DNA from: an uncultured Roseobacter sp.
GTDB lineage: Bacteria; Pseudomonadota; Alphaproteobacteria; Rhodobacterales; Rhodobacteraceae
DNA length: 64,000 bases
Assembly: GCF_947496515.1 (NCBI RefSeq)
Contig: NZ_CANMDB010000016.1
Span: forward strand, 1 to 64,000
Reading direction: 5' to 3'
How positions within the stretch are numbered: position 1 is the first letter of the stretch; every line of letters starts with the position of its first letter. Shown here piece by piece: positions 54,501-63,757 of the stretch. A program made the position numbers and the translations under genes. Below the pieces are notes generated by a model. The model was not told the origin of the DNA, searched no databases, and saw only the letters and a program-made list of their open reading frames with translations.

Positions 54501-55937
54501 CAGGAGCCACTTCATGTTATCGTGCAAACGCACTGTGCGGGTGCCGAGATCCAGTTCCTGAAGAAGCGACAGCCCGTCGAGGCGTTCCAGGAGTTCCTCG
54601 GTCTCGAGCAGATCGAACTGACCACTCTGGTTCCAGAGAGCATCGATGATGTCGATGGGCACCGCAACATCCTCGGGCAAGACAGCCAACTCGCGGAACC
54701 TCGGCCGCTCAAGCGCATCATCGAGGTCTTCGGTACTCGCGTCGACGCAGAGCCCGATCGCGCGGTTTCGCTGATCCTCGTCGCGCGCATCGAAGGCGGT
54801 CAGGCCACGGCGGTCGAGGCGGTCCTGAAACGTCCCAAGAGCTTTGTCGACGCTCTCGTGTTTCGCGACCCGGGAGCGGACGAAGCCATTGGCGATGTCG
54901 AGGAGCTGCGCCCATCCCTCGAGACGGCCCGCGAGACTGTCGAAAGCGACGCGCGTGGCGGGGTGTACAACGTTCAAGTCCCAGGACAGCAGCTGAAGTG
55001 CCTCAGTCTGGCGCATTTCGTCGATCCGGATCGGCGTACAATCCTGGGGTAGAACCGACGGTTTCCGCGTTGTGATCAAGCGGACACAGTTTGGTCCACC
55101 ATAGAGAAACGGGCGCAGTTGGCTTTCGTACCAGACATCGTCGATCACAAGCAAAAGTGACGCCTCGCCGATCAGCCCTCCGAGATGTTCACCGGCCATG
55201 GTCTCATCGGTAAAACCGGGACGCGCGCCGTCGGGGTCTAGCTTTTCGATGAGATCGTTGACCAGTCCCAGTACGCTGGGACGTTCCTTGCCGATCTCCA
55301 CGCGGAGTATTCCGTCCCAGAACTGAAAGCGCACCTCCTCGTCGCGACAGAGGTCATTGGCAAGGACGGTCTTGCCGTAGCCGCCGGAGCCGACGAGCGC
55401 GACCGAGCCGCCTCCGGATGCCATAACAGATGTCTTCAGGGCGCCGAACTCGGTCGAACGCCGGACATAGGAAGACGGAAGGTGGCCCTGATGAAAGGGC
55501 ACGCGCCGCCGCTCACCAGGGCCTTCCAAAACCCGGAGAAGCGTGATGAAGCGCTCGGGCTCGCTGAGATCATAGACCTCCGCTCTGCGCAGCCAAAGGG
55601 GAAGATCGCGCTTGCGCAGGCTGGCATCGCCCAGCACAGGGCTGACCCTCTTCCCCTTGGCCCAGGCATGTCTGTATTCCCGCTTCACCCAGTCTGAGAC
55701 GAGCGCCCGCTTGCTCAGCACCAGCACAAGGTGTTCCGCCTGTTCGATCGCCCTCAATGCCTGAAAGCGAACATCATCGCTTTCGATGTCCTTGAGATCG
55801 CGCCAGGACGTCAAGCCCTGCTCCGCGACACGCTTTTCAAAGTCCTCGGCGAATTCCCTGCCGTCAGCGCGCGAGTAGGAGATAAAGATCCTATTGGGAG
55901 AGAACTCTGGATGCGCCTGTTCGATGAGTTTGGTCAC
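51522..55937 (-). CDS. TIR-NB-ARC-WD40 STAND protein
   Basis: A 1471-residue protein starting at GTG 55937, whose GTGA overlaps the upstream stop. Residues about 15-115 are a TIR domain (RIFISYSRADGREF, then SDWVKREY with a candidate catalytic Glu at 87). Next is an NB-ARC ATPase: P-loop GSGGYGKT (183-190), Walker B LLLVIDDVW (about 260-268), an ITTR motif, and RLHDNM (about 470) at the place of the MHD motif. From residue 640 to the end are about 19-20 WD40 repeats with the recurring FSPDG..VLT.S.D..ARLWD pattern. This is an NLR/Apaf-1-like layout. The likely role is infection sensing by the WD40 part, assembly by NB-ARC, and NAD-directed killing by TIR; that role is inferred from the family. 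Confidence 0.9.
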   Translation of the reverse strand: MTKLIEQAHPEFSPNRIFISYSRADGREFAEDFEKRVAEQGLTSWRDLKDIESDDVRFQALRAIEQAEHLVLVLSKRALVSDWVKREYRHAWAKGKRVSPVLGDASLRKRDLPLWLRRAEVYDLSEPERFITLLRVLEGPGERRRVPFHQGHLPSSYVRRSTEFGALKTSVMASGGGSVALVGSGGYGKTVLANDLCRDEEVRFQFWDGILRVEIGKERPSVLGLVNDLIEKLDPDGARPGFTDETMAGEHLGGLIGEASLLLVIDDVWYESQLRPFLYGGPNCVRLITTRKPSVLPQDCTPIRIDEMRQTEALQLLSWDLNVVHPATRVAFDSLAGRLEGWAQLLDIANGFVRSRVAKHESVDKALGTFQDRLDRRGLTAFDARDEDQRNRAIGLCVDASTEDLDDALERPRFRELAVLPEDVAVPIDIIDALWNQSGQFDLLETEELLERLDGLSLLQELDLGTRTVRLHDNMKWLLRDRLGEDGLTEAHSKMVEALAASCVSDWASMPKQASYGWRFLIDHLRAAGRGAEADRLLTDFIWIKTRLAVTGAQGLLAAWHDEPEDPAAQLVGRAVALSIPALAQSPDQLSHQIWGRLADAGLPAAVEVARSARSTPSLWPVPTCPRLTPPGQLRFGLVGHTMAIQSAMFSPDGSRVFAAAGSEVKVWNSATGVEIASLPAYGAWSPIVFSPFGNRVLTLSNDGTARVWDVASGAQIAVLEMPGLTNATFSPDGTRVLNRSEDGTVRLHDAASGVEAATLGKSAKAVFSPYGSRVLTLSPGHGNPMLWDTVTGNETAVLGVGEAWVKNAAFSPDGHQVLTVFDEDLGRRETADPALWDAGDGGLVRELKGHAASVHIAVFSPDGTRVLTASKDRTARLWDANTGRETGVLACKFAAQSVQYSPNNDRAFATFGDGTLVLWDTINATELASLNSGSKRSCTASFSPDGRYILARGWDCALLLNTTNGHPEAELGGHGEQLKDAQFSPDGRRVLTSSTHLARLWDADTGASVGTLDRHEGDLTAAVFSPDSQNVLTAANHGALLWDANSTYPTDRPGHQRTVKSAVFSSDGRLALTTSEDGTARLWTPSTGNQSSVLQGKSGVVRALMSPDGTQVLTISDYHDRDPRLWDVGSGSEVALLQGHEVGLPDAQFLLGGKRIVTVSGGVARLWDAFSREEVRRLGAGDASVVDAVSSPTGDRFLTISQDHAVRLWDANTGSEAVTLHGHGRPIANAVFSFDGLKVLITSEGGAAKLWNTDVQQEAVVFQPNGETIREALLSPKGKRVVTISVPGLVARLWDSVSGSEIAVLDSEHGGVKHAVFSPDGATVLTITLQQVADLWNATTGDKIAQLPHKVERAVFSPDGARLVTLQSRGNPVLLWDVAKGAEVVSLSRHESWVESVVFSPDSRHLLTMSRDRSARLWDPITGTETAILTFDAIVTAASFHVSTMLLGDAIGGVHFFDLTETPLSGSGHS

Positions 55938-56386
55938 CGCAGTGCCTGGATCACCGAGGCCAGCAGGAGAATTCCATAGAGACCGATAAACGCAAATGGC
56001 GCCCATTTCTCAAGCCCAGTGAAGGACCGTCGGCCCATCGCCTTGTAGATCTTCTGTTCGCGCTCGAAAGGCGCGACCGGCAGGCTCTTCTCCATCTCAT
56101 GCAGAACCTGGAATTTTGCGCCATTCAGCTTGGAGTATGAGGCAAGCAGGACCGCCCAGGCGAAGCACACGATAATGCCGGCCGCTGGAATGGCCAAAAG
56201 CCAGAAGCCCTGCTCGAACTCGCTGACCGAAGCGCCCCCCATCTTCAAGTAGCCATAAAGCGCGGAAATCGCGCTGTTGACGCTGAGCATCCAGGTATTC
56301 GCCGCAGCCCTGCGGTCACTGACCTTCTCGGCAGTTGCGAGGTAAATCTTGTAAAGCTCAAAGGTCTGATCGGGCTTATCGCTCAT
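55934..56386 (-). CDS. RipA-like small membrane protein coupled to the TIR-STAND gene
   Basis: About 150 residues from an ATG at 56386 (ggaggaa seven bases upstream). The N-terminus ELYKIYLATAEKVSDRRAAAN and two or three hydrophobic segments (about 50-65, 72-95, 128-148) match the RipA-family octameric membrane proteins. A cytoplasmic loop with PVAPFEREQKIYKAM lies between the helices. The stop overlaps the GTG start of the STAND gene by four bases, so the two are coupled and probably act together. It could anchor the complex or be a membrane effector. Confidence 0.75.
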   Translation of the reverse strand: MSDKPDQTFELYKIYLATAEKVSDRRAAANTWMLSVNSAISALYGYLKMGGASVSEFEQGFWLLAIPAAGIIVCFAWAVLLASYSKLNGAKFQVLHEMEKSLPVAPFEREQKIYKAMGRRSFTGLEKWAPFAFIGLYGILLLASVIQALR

Positions 56387-57100
56387 CCGGCATTCCTCCA
56401 TGTCCTAAGTATGGATTTTGCCCCGTCCGTCTTTCGCGCAAGATCCGGCCAGTTTCGACTTCCGTGTGAGGTGGAACCGCATCTGAAACCATGACTGCGC
56501 AGTCCGGACCAATCACAGGTTCCCCGTTGCGAGCCTCGCAGTCACCAGAGGCAACAGCTTTGCGTTTTTTGGCGGGCGAGAACACGGCGCTACTCAATCC
56601 GTTTGGTTTCAATTGCTCCGGCACTCCAAATTGGCCTTCTTCCAAAAAAGCTTGCAGGTACAAACAATCACGATCAAGCGGGAAATGAGCCAACCGTCGA
56701 CGCCGAATGCACCACTTACAGAATCCCCTTGTCAGGTTACACACACTGCAAAGACATTGCGACGCGCGATCAAAACACAACAGACTGTAAGCTCGGCGCG
56801 CTGCTCCGCGGACAGGCATCCGCCATCGAGCGTCAGAACAAGGCCCGTCCGCACCACAAGCGCCAGCCTGCGTTACCGAACCCTCATGAGGCAGATCCTA
56901 AGCATATTTGGGCGCTGTTGTACCCCCAATTACCATGTATGCACAGACTATGCTGCAGGTCGACACTCGATGTTCAGTGCTTCGTAGAATGGCGACATCC
57001 GTCAGTTTACGACCAGGAGAGAATTGCTCTGAAACCCGATTTTCCTACCATTTGTAGATTAGAGTCTTCGCTCATGTTTTCCTTGGGCTGGGGAGGAGCG
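56387..57100. other. Upstream region of the RipA/STAND pair, no supportable gene
   Basis: About 700 bases before an IS3 element. It should contain the promoter of the pair. A minus-strand stretch near 56575-56600 (SAVFSPAKKRKAVASGD) faintly resembles a WD40 unit but is not supported as a gene. Confidence 0.4.
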
Positions 57101-59191
57101 ATGAAGATGAAAGCATCCAAATTCAAGGACCCGCAAAAGGCGTTCATTGTAAAGCAGGGCGAGGAAGGCACGCCAGTTGCGGAGATCTGTCGCAAGGCTG
57201 GGATCCTTTGACCGGCAGGTCATTTTAAAGCAATCGCCGAGAGGGGGGCCAGGCGACTTACTTCAACTGGAGTGCAGGCGGACAAGAAAAGCGTCCAGTG
57301 GATGTTTTTCCCGCCAAACAATTACGCAGGTCTGATGCCGTCCGAGATGAAGAAACTGCGCGAGTTGAAAGACGAGAACCGGCGTTTGAAGAGTTGGAGG
57401 GGAAAGCAAATTATCCGGGGGATGATTTGCCCTGAACAACCGTCGCGGACCTGATGCTCGACAAGGAAATGGCGAGGTCTTTGTCCGCCATTGGTCCGAG
57501 GACAATGGGCGAGCGGATGTCGTCAAACGAAAGCTTTGAGGTCCGATCGTAAGCGCGAGATCATCGACGGTGTTCGGGAAGATTAGCGCGTCTCTGTCAG
57601 GCGCGCATGCAAGGTAATGCGGTTCGACAGATCGACTTATCAGTGCAAATCCCGACGCCGCGATCCGGCCAGTCTAAAATCCCGTATCAAAGAGATTTGC
57701 GGGACCCGCGTGCCGTATGGCTATCGGCGCGTGCATTATGTGTTGCGACGAGAAGGCTGGGAAGTGAACCCCAAGCGTGTGTACAGGATTTACAAGGAAA
57801 TGGGCCTGCAACTGCAGAATGAGTCCCCCAAGAGGCGCGTCAAAACCAAGCTGCGAGAAGACCGTTTAGATGCTGTTTGCGCGAACGATGTCTGAGCGAT
57901 CATTGCCCGGCAGGAGAATGCATGCATTCACCGAGAGGGAACTTTGTGCACGACCAGTTGGCCACTGAGCGCAAGCTTCGTATCCTGACAGTCGAAGACA
58001 TCTTCTCACGCTATTGTCCTGTCATCGACCCACGCTTCAGCTATCGAGGTGAGGATGTCGTAGCCACGTTGGATCGGGTATGTCGTGACATTGGATATCC
58101 CAAGACGATACGCGTGGATAACGGGAGCGAGTTCATCTCTCGCGACATGGATTTGCGGGCCTGTCAGCGTTGCGTCACTCTGGACTTCTCACGTCCTGGC
58201 CAGCCGACAGATAACTCCTTCATCGAGGCCTTCAACTCAAAGCTAAGAGGGGAATGCCTGAACACACACTCTTCAGGTCGCAAGGCTGATGCAGATCGCG
58301 AAAGAGATCCATCGCCAAGTTGTCCATTTCTGATCATCTGTGCTGTTTCGATCCTATCTCGTGTTGCCGTTCCTGATTTAAGCGATTTGAAGCCCGTCAT
58401 CGGGCGAGGTGGCCCCTTCACGCCACGGTAATCTTGCTCAAAGATGTTGTTGAGATATTTCAATCAGTAGATCTTGATCCGACGCGGCGAGCCGACGTCC
58501 CGCAACGCGGCGCTCACAGCATCGACGCCAGCTGTGTTGGTGCCACTTTGGTCAATTGTACGGGCGCGCGGCGGACTATTTGCTGCGATCGCTTTGGTCA
58601 AAAATCGTAGCACAGCTGCCTCATCGTGATGCTCAGACAGCATGAATCGAGTACTTGGCCGCGCAAATTCACAGCGCGTTAAAGATAGCACCAATCACCT
58701 CGCACTTTCATGTAGGTCTCGTTCAGACGCCATGATCGCGCAATCGGCGACTCCTGTTTTTGCGCAACCTTTGCCAAAGCTGAGGCATATTTCACGACCC
58801 ACTAGTTCAAACTCGCATGGTCAACCTGGACACCGCGTTCGGACAAGATCTCCTCCAGATCTTGGTAGGAAACAGCATAGCGGACGTAGAAAAGGACAGC
58901 ATGCAGGATGACATCTCGCGGAGATTGGGCACCTTAGGACGATACCGTCGGCATGACCTCAGCTGCTTTCGACGCTTCTACATCGGTCACCAGAACAAAA
59001 TTTGCGACAGAACCATATTGAGGGGATGCATATCGCTGAAGAATGAAAATATTGGTTACGATCCTGACCAACTGGGGTTTGGTAACACTTGGTGTAGAGA
59101 CCACAACAAAGAAAGACCGCATGGCGCCATTGGGAACAACGTCCCCGCAGCGCTGATGAAATTGCGAGACGTATCGAGCCCTTTTATGTGA
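57101..59191 (+). pseudogene. IS3-family (IS407-like) element, decayed and split by an IS6 element
   Basis: orfA pieces: MKMKASKFKDPQKAFIVKQG (57101) and MPSEMKKLRELKDENRRLKS (about 57332), separated by a stop and frame changes. orfB pieces: an N-terminal part with IKEICGTRVPYGYRRVHYVL (57617-57895), then the integrase core with VHDQLATERKLRILTVEDIF, GYPKTIRVDNGSEFISRD and the FSRPGQPTDNSFIEAFNSKL segment. At about 58300 it is interrupted by an IS6-type element. The tail WCRDHNKERPHGAIGNN resumes at about 59095. The catalytic DDE residues are mostly readable but the frames are broken. Confidence 0.85.
58300..59014 (-). mobile_element. IS6-family element remnant inside the IS3 element
   Basis: Read leftwards, the pieces match an IS6/IS26-type transposase: SPRDVILHAVLFYVRYAVSY (near 58915), a SWRLNETYMKVRGDW catalytic segment, FMLSEHHDEAAVLRFLTKAI, then KYLNNIFEQDYRGVKGPPRP and ETAQMIRNGQ near 58330. 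Several stops and a frame change make it inactive. The right end is a terminal repeat, the reverse of ggttctgtcgcaaa, at 59000-59014. The left terminal repeat is not found. Confidence 0.82.
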
Positions 59192-59256
59192 TCCAAGGGC
59201 AAAAAACCTAACTCCAAACGCGGGCGCTTCGGGTAGCGCAGTAAACCTGACCAAAG

Positions 59257-62200
59257 CTAGCGTAAATCAGCGGAGTCGTAGGGGGATAGGTCACTGATAC
59301 TAGCACTAATATCTTCTAGAGCTGTCTCTAGCGCAGCTGCGAAAGCAGGAACATTCTTGCCTTTAAAACAATTATAGTGATCACCAGGGGTGTCTATAAT
59401 GCTTGTGAGGTTCGCAATATTTGATAATCCATAGTCGCCACCACGTATGCCAACGGGTGTTTCAGCCGCCCTCACGAGAACAATCCGAATGTCGCTCTTG
59501 GGAGAGTACCCTCGCAAAAGACGGCCGTGCTGGTGATCCGATACGCGGCGGAAACGGCGTCGATCCATCTCCACGGGATCGCTGTCTCCGATCCGGATAT
59601 TGGCATACGTGTCACTGGCCTTTCGAAACGCTACGCGAAAAAAACGCTTTGTTTTGCTCGCCAATCGCATAAGCGCTCCAAAAGTCGATTGGTCGCCAAG
59701 TCCTGCATCCAAAATGATACAGCTTGCACTACCACCATCGTGGATCAGTTTCCGAGCAATTTCATAAACGGCCCGGCCGCCGGCAGAGTAACCAGCAAGA
59801 ATCCAAGGTCCTTCTGGATCAACGCTTCGAATGGCCGCTGCCATGCGAACAGCCAGGTCCTCCATGGTCCAAAGAGTTTCTTCATCATCAAACAATGCGG
59901 GATCAAGCACGCCAAATCCCTGCCAGCGGTCTGTCAAGCGTTCAATAACCGGGGCAAATGGCGCCACGTGTCCACCCCCGCCTGCCACTAAGTAGAACCT
60001 GTTACAGTTAGAATTAGTATCCAGTTTGGTCGGGAACCGTTCGATCAAACGATCCCAATCCTCATTTTTCGCTAGGCACTGCAGAGAGTCTTCGACAAAC
60101 TGTGCGATACCTTCGCGGGTTGGGTCGGCAAACATGCCTGAGGGAGGCAACACGATCTTCAATCGTTCTTCCAGCAGATGTGTTAAACGTAGCATTGACA
60201 AGGAGTCTCCTCCTTCATCAAAGAATGACGTGCCCGGCTTTACAGCAGAGATCTTCAGTGTTTCCTTCCAAAGATCAGAAACGATTTCTTGGATTTCAGG
60301 TTGAACAGGGTTTCTTATAAACGGCGCGAATTCATTTCTCTCGAAACTCTCAACGCCCTTTTTCGCATTTTTCGCAAGAAAACCGGAGAGTTCAGTTTCA
60401 GGGTCTCTCAAAACTTCGGCCATCGCGCTTTCGATCCGTTCGGCAAACAACTCCATTGTCTGTTGGTCGTGCAGGATAGGATCATATATCAAGCGGAGTT
60501 CACGTGTATCAGGGTGATCAATAATTGTTATCCAAAGATCGACCCACGTTGCGTCTTGGTCTGGCGCAATTTCGGTCGATAATAAATCGCCATCTAACTC
60601 TAAGGTACCAAATGACTTGCGATGAGTGAAAAAAATATGTCCAAATGGTGCCGCGTCTATCCTGTGTGGTAGCTTCATGTGCTGAAACAGCGCTTCCGCG
60701 CGTATGTCTTGATGCATCAAATAGTCCAAGACTGTTGTGCGTATCTTCTTCAAAATCGAGGCATAGCTGGAAAATTGATCGATCTGGGACCGCATAACAA
60801 TCGTATTTGTGAACATTCCGATCAAATTGGCTACTTCTGGGCACGACCGTCCCGCAATCTGGGTGGAGATCGTGACATCAGGTTTTCCTGTCCATTTATG
60901 GATCGCACAGATAGTGGCCGCCAAGGTGGTCATGAATGGTGTGGTCTCAGATGCGCGCTCAAGCGCATCAAACTGATTAGTCATGTGCTTTGGCAAAAAA
61001 CGTTTCACAGTTCGGGATGAACCGGGAGCCCTGGTCACAGCGGAGGTTGGCGCCAGCGCGTTGTTCGGGTCAGCGCCATCCAATTCCCCCGCCCAACCAT
61101 CAAGCGCCGCAACCTGCTCCGGAGTTTTGACCTTTTGCCCTTGCAGGGCGGCAAAATCTGGGTATTGAAAAGGCAACCCTACTAAATCATGCGCGACACC
61201 ACGACGAGCTGCACGATAGATTTCGGCAACTTCCGAACGTAAGATACGCATGGACCATTCATCGCTGACAATGTGATGAATGCTTAAGATCAACAGCGAT
61301 TTGTCATTGGCATATCGCAAGAGCCGAGCGCGAAAAGGCGCCTCCGACGAAAGGTCAAATGGACGTGTCGCAGCAGCATTGACTTCCATCTTGGCTGCAT
61401 TGACGTCATCCGCCCACTCGACCTCAAGCACGGGCGTGACCTTGCTGGCTAAACAAACCGGTATCTCTTGGGTGTAGTCGAACCTCAAACGAAGCGTTTC
61501 ATGCCGAATGACAATTTCATCAATCGCATAGCACAGCGCTTCAACGTCCAAAGGTCCTTCCAGCAAGTCAGCCTGTATGAGATTATAGCAATCTGGGTTG
61601 GAGGAAACGAGATGCGCAAAAAGTATACTCTTTTGTGCATCGGATATGGGAAGAGGCGCGTCGCGGGGCAGCAACGGAATCCGGGGTATCTTGGATCTTT
61701 TACGTCGACGGGCCAGTAATTTCGTCTCCAACGCTCGACGCTCTGCAAGCGTATTTACACCTTTGGTTTCGGCACCAGCACCAGTGTGGTGTTCACCCGC
61801 TTTCAACGCTTCAAAAACGGCCTCACCGAGACTACGTATTGTTGTGTTCTGGAAGAGGCTGGCATGGGACGTCGCTAGAGAAATGTCTTCTTCAATTCGA
61901 AAACTGAGCTGCATGGCAAGCAGGGAATGGCCACCAAGATCGAAGAAGTTTTCGTCAATGCCAAAATCATTGCGCTGCAGAACGTCTTCCCACAGACCCG
62001 TCAGCAACTCTTCCACCGGCGTTCGGGGTGCAACGGTCTGTTGAATGGCAGCTGAAACATCCAGCGCCAAAAGAGCGTTTCGATCAATCTTACCATTGGA
62101 ATTAAGCGGAAGGCCGTCAACGATCCGCCACTCCCCAGGTATCATCCAATTCGGCAAATTGGCCCGCAGTGCAGTGCGCAGCGTCTGGACGGCAAGAGTG

Positions 62201-63621
62201 GCTTTACTCTTTGGAACAATAAATGCCGCTAGTGCCGTGACAGTGGTACCAGACCGCCGCGGAATGACGACAGCATCGACTACCTCGTCCAAAGCGCGAA
62301 GAGCGGACTCAATCTCTTGCGGCTCGATTCGAAACCCGCGCATTTTGACTTGCCAGTCCTGCCGACCAAGGAAGTGCAAAACACCGTCTTGGTCCCACTT
62401 GGCCCGATCCCCTGTGCGGTAGAGCCGCGCATCCGCATCATGCTGAAAAGGGTCTGGTACAAAGGCAGCCGCCGTATCCTCCGGGCGGTTCAGATAGCCG
62501 CGCGCAACACCATCGCCCCCAACCCACAAATCGCCCTCAACGCCGACAAGCACCGGGCGCATGGCACGATCCAGCACATATGTAGATGAATTGGCTAAGG
62601 GACGCCCAATCGGAATTGCGCCACAGGCGTGCTCGGGCATGATGCGATGCAAGGCGGAAAAAGTCGTGTTTTCTGTCGGTCCGTACCCGTTGAAAAGGAT
62701 CAAGTCGGGAGCGGCTTCAAATATCTTTTTCACATGATCGGTGGAAAGCACATCGCCCCCTGCCAAAACACGGCGGCGACCAACAAAGCAGTCAGGGCGC
62801 AGATCTACCATCTGTTGGAACAGACCAGCAGTGAGCCAGAGCGTATTGATATCCTCGTCAATGATGAGGTCCGCCAACGCGTTCAGTGATGGCATGCCAC
62901 CGGGTGGCTGGATGAGCTTAGCACCTGAGAGGAGCGCCCCCCAGATTTCAAACGTGGACGCATCAAAACTGGTGGGAGAAAAGTTCAGCATTTGGTCGTT
63001 TGGACCAATCTTCACATCGGTCAAACCACTGATGAGCCGTAGAACGTTGCGATGGGTGACACATACCCCTTTGGGGGTTCCTGTGGAGCCTGAGGTGTAG
63101 CCGACATAGGCCAAAGACTGCGCGGCAATTTCCGGTCGTTTAAACGTCTCGCGATTTCCGCGCAGACCATCGACATCAATGGTCGTCACTGTGTTCTGTA
63201 ACCGTGTCGTGTCTCGGTCAGGCAGGATCACCACTGCCCCGGAGTCTTTCAGCAGCACTTCTAGGCGCTTTGGCGGCTGAGTTGGATCAAGGGCAAGGTA
63301 AGCTCCGCCTGCCTTCAAGATCCCCAAAAGCGCCGCAATGAGCTTTGGCGAGCGTTCCATCAAAGTTGCAACGATCACCTCTGGCCCAACGCCAGACCGG
63401 CGCAACTTTGCCGCAATCCCGTCTGACCATACGTCAAGCTCGGCGTAGGTCAGCCTGGCATCCCCTTGCTGAATACAGACCTTGCTTGCATGTTTTTGAG
63501 CAATGCTGGCAAAGACTTCCGCAATCGAGCTTTGGCGCGGGTAGTCTCGTGCCGGACCAACGGACATTTTCAGTGACTGAACCGCTTCGTCAGCCGGGAA
63601 GCTTGTGTAGCTGGTTGTCAT
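59257..63621 (-). CDS. Non-ribosomal peptide synthetase, A-T-C-T-TE
   Basis: About 1454 residues from an ATG at 63621 (aagga ten bases upstream; 63657 is an alternative). Domain order: adenylation (YVGYTSGSTGTPKGV, GYGPTEN, RTGDRAKWDQDG, NSNGKIDR), carrier (DLGGHSLLAMQ), condensation (HHIVSDEWS), second carrier (DEGGDSLSMLR), thioesterase (LAGYSAGGRA and a C-terminal GDHYNCF). The A-domain pocket read by eye is DAFWLGGTF, close to a published Val code. The second carrier has no A domain of its own. It lies alone, without MbtH, tailoring or export genes. The thioesterase is expected to release a short or cyclic product. Confidence 0.9.
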   Translation of the reverse strand: MTTSYTSFPADEAVQSLKMSVGPARDYPRQSSIAEVFASIAQKHASKVCIQQGDARLTYAELDVWSDGIAAKLRRSGVGPEVIVATLMERSPKLIAALLGILKAGGAYLALDPTQPPKRLEVLLKDSGAVVILPDRDTTRLQNTVTTIDVDGLRGNRETFKRPEIAAQSLAYVGYTSGSTGTPKGVCVTHRNVLRLISGLTDVKIGPNDQMLNFSPTSFDASTFEIWGALLSGAKLIQPPGGMPSLNALADLIIDEDINTLWLTAGLFQQMVDLRPDCFVGRRRVLAGGDVLSTDHVKKIFEAAPDLILFNGYGPTENTTFSALHRIMPEHACGAIPIGRPLANSSTYVLDRAMRPVLVGVEGDLWVGGDGVARGYLNRPEDTAAAFVPDPFQHDADARLYRTGDRAKWDQDGVLHFLGRQDWQVKMRGFRIEPQEIESALRALDEVVDAVVIPRRSGTTVTALAAFIVPKSKATLAVQTLRTALRANLPNWMIPGEWRIVDGLPLNSNGKIDRNALLALDVSAAIQQTVAPRTPVEELLTGLWEDVLQRNDFGIDENFFDLGGHSLLAMQLSFRIEEDISLATSHASLFQNTTIRSLGEAVFEALKAGEHHTGAGAETKGVNTLAERRALETKLLARRRKRSKIPRIPLLPRDAPLPISDAQKSILFAHLVSSNPDCYNLIQADLLEGPLDVEALCYAIDEIVIRHETLRLRFDYTQEIPVCLASKVTPVLEVEWADDVNAAKMEVNAAATRPFDLSSEAPFRARLLRYANDKSLLILSIHHIVSDEWSMRILRSEVAEIYRAARRGVAHDLVGLPFQYPDFAALQGQKVKTPEQVAALDGWAGELDGADPNNALAPTSAVTRAPGSSRTVKRFLPKHMTNQFDALERASETTPFMTTLAATICAIHKWTGKPDVTISTQIAGRSCPEVANLIGMFTNTIVMRSQIDQFSSYASILKKIRTTVLDYLMHQDIRAEALFQHMKLPHRIDAAPFGHIFFTHRKSFGTLELDGDLLSTEIAPDQDATWVDLWITIIDHPDTRELRLIYDPILHDQQTMELFAERIESAMAEVLRDPETELSGFLAKNAKKGVESFERNEFAPFIRNPVQPEIQEIVSDLWKETLKISAVKPGTSFFDEGGDSLSMLRLTHLLEERLKIVLPPSGMFADPTREGIAQFVEDSLQCLAKNEDWDRLIERFPTKLDTNSNCNRFYLVAGGGGHVAPFAPVIERLTDRWQGFGVLDPALFDDEETLWTMEDLAVRMAAAIRSVDPEGPWILAGYSAGGRAVYEIARKLIHDGGSASCIILDAGLGDQSTFGALMRLASKTKRFFRVAFRKASDTYANIRIGDSDPVEMDRRRFRRVSDHQHGRLLRGYSPKSDIRIVLVRAAETPVGIRGGDYGLSNIANLTSIIDTPGDHYNCFKGKNVPAFAAALETALEDISASISDLSPYDSADLR

Positions 63622-63702
63622 AAGGGCCGGGTCCTTGATCACATTAGAAAGGATCATGAAAAACGGTATGTCGCAAACTTCTCCTTTCCGTCAAGAAGTG
63701 CG

Positions 63703-63717
63703 GGTTCTGTCGCAAAG
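63703..63717 (+). repeat. IS6-family terminal inverted repeat
   Basis: ggttctgtcgcaaag marks the left end of the IS6-type element that runs off the window. The same end occurs at 16011 and, reversed, at 59000-59014. It lies about 80 bases upstream of the NRPS start, so the element borders or carries part of the NRPS promoter. Confidence 0.6.
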
Positions 63718-63757
63718 ACTTTGCTTCGCCGGTTGCCAGCGACCGTACGATGCCTTT

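Noticed and set aside
56376-56819. Possible extra WD40-containing gene upstream of the RipA-like gene
   Set aside because: Only one weak WD40-like stretch, no domain context and atypical Cys/Arg-rich composition.
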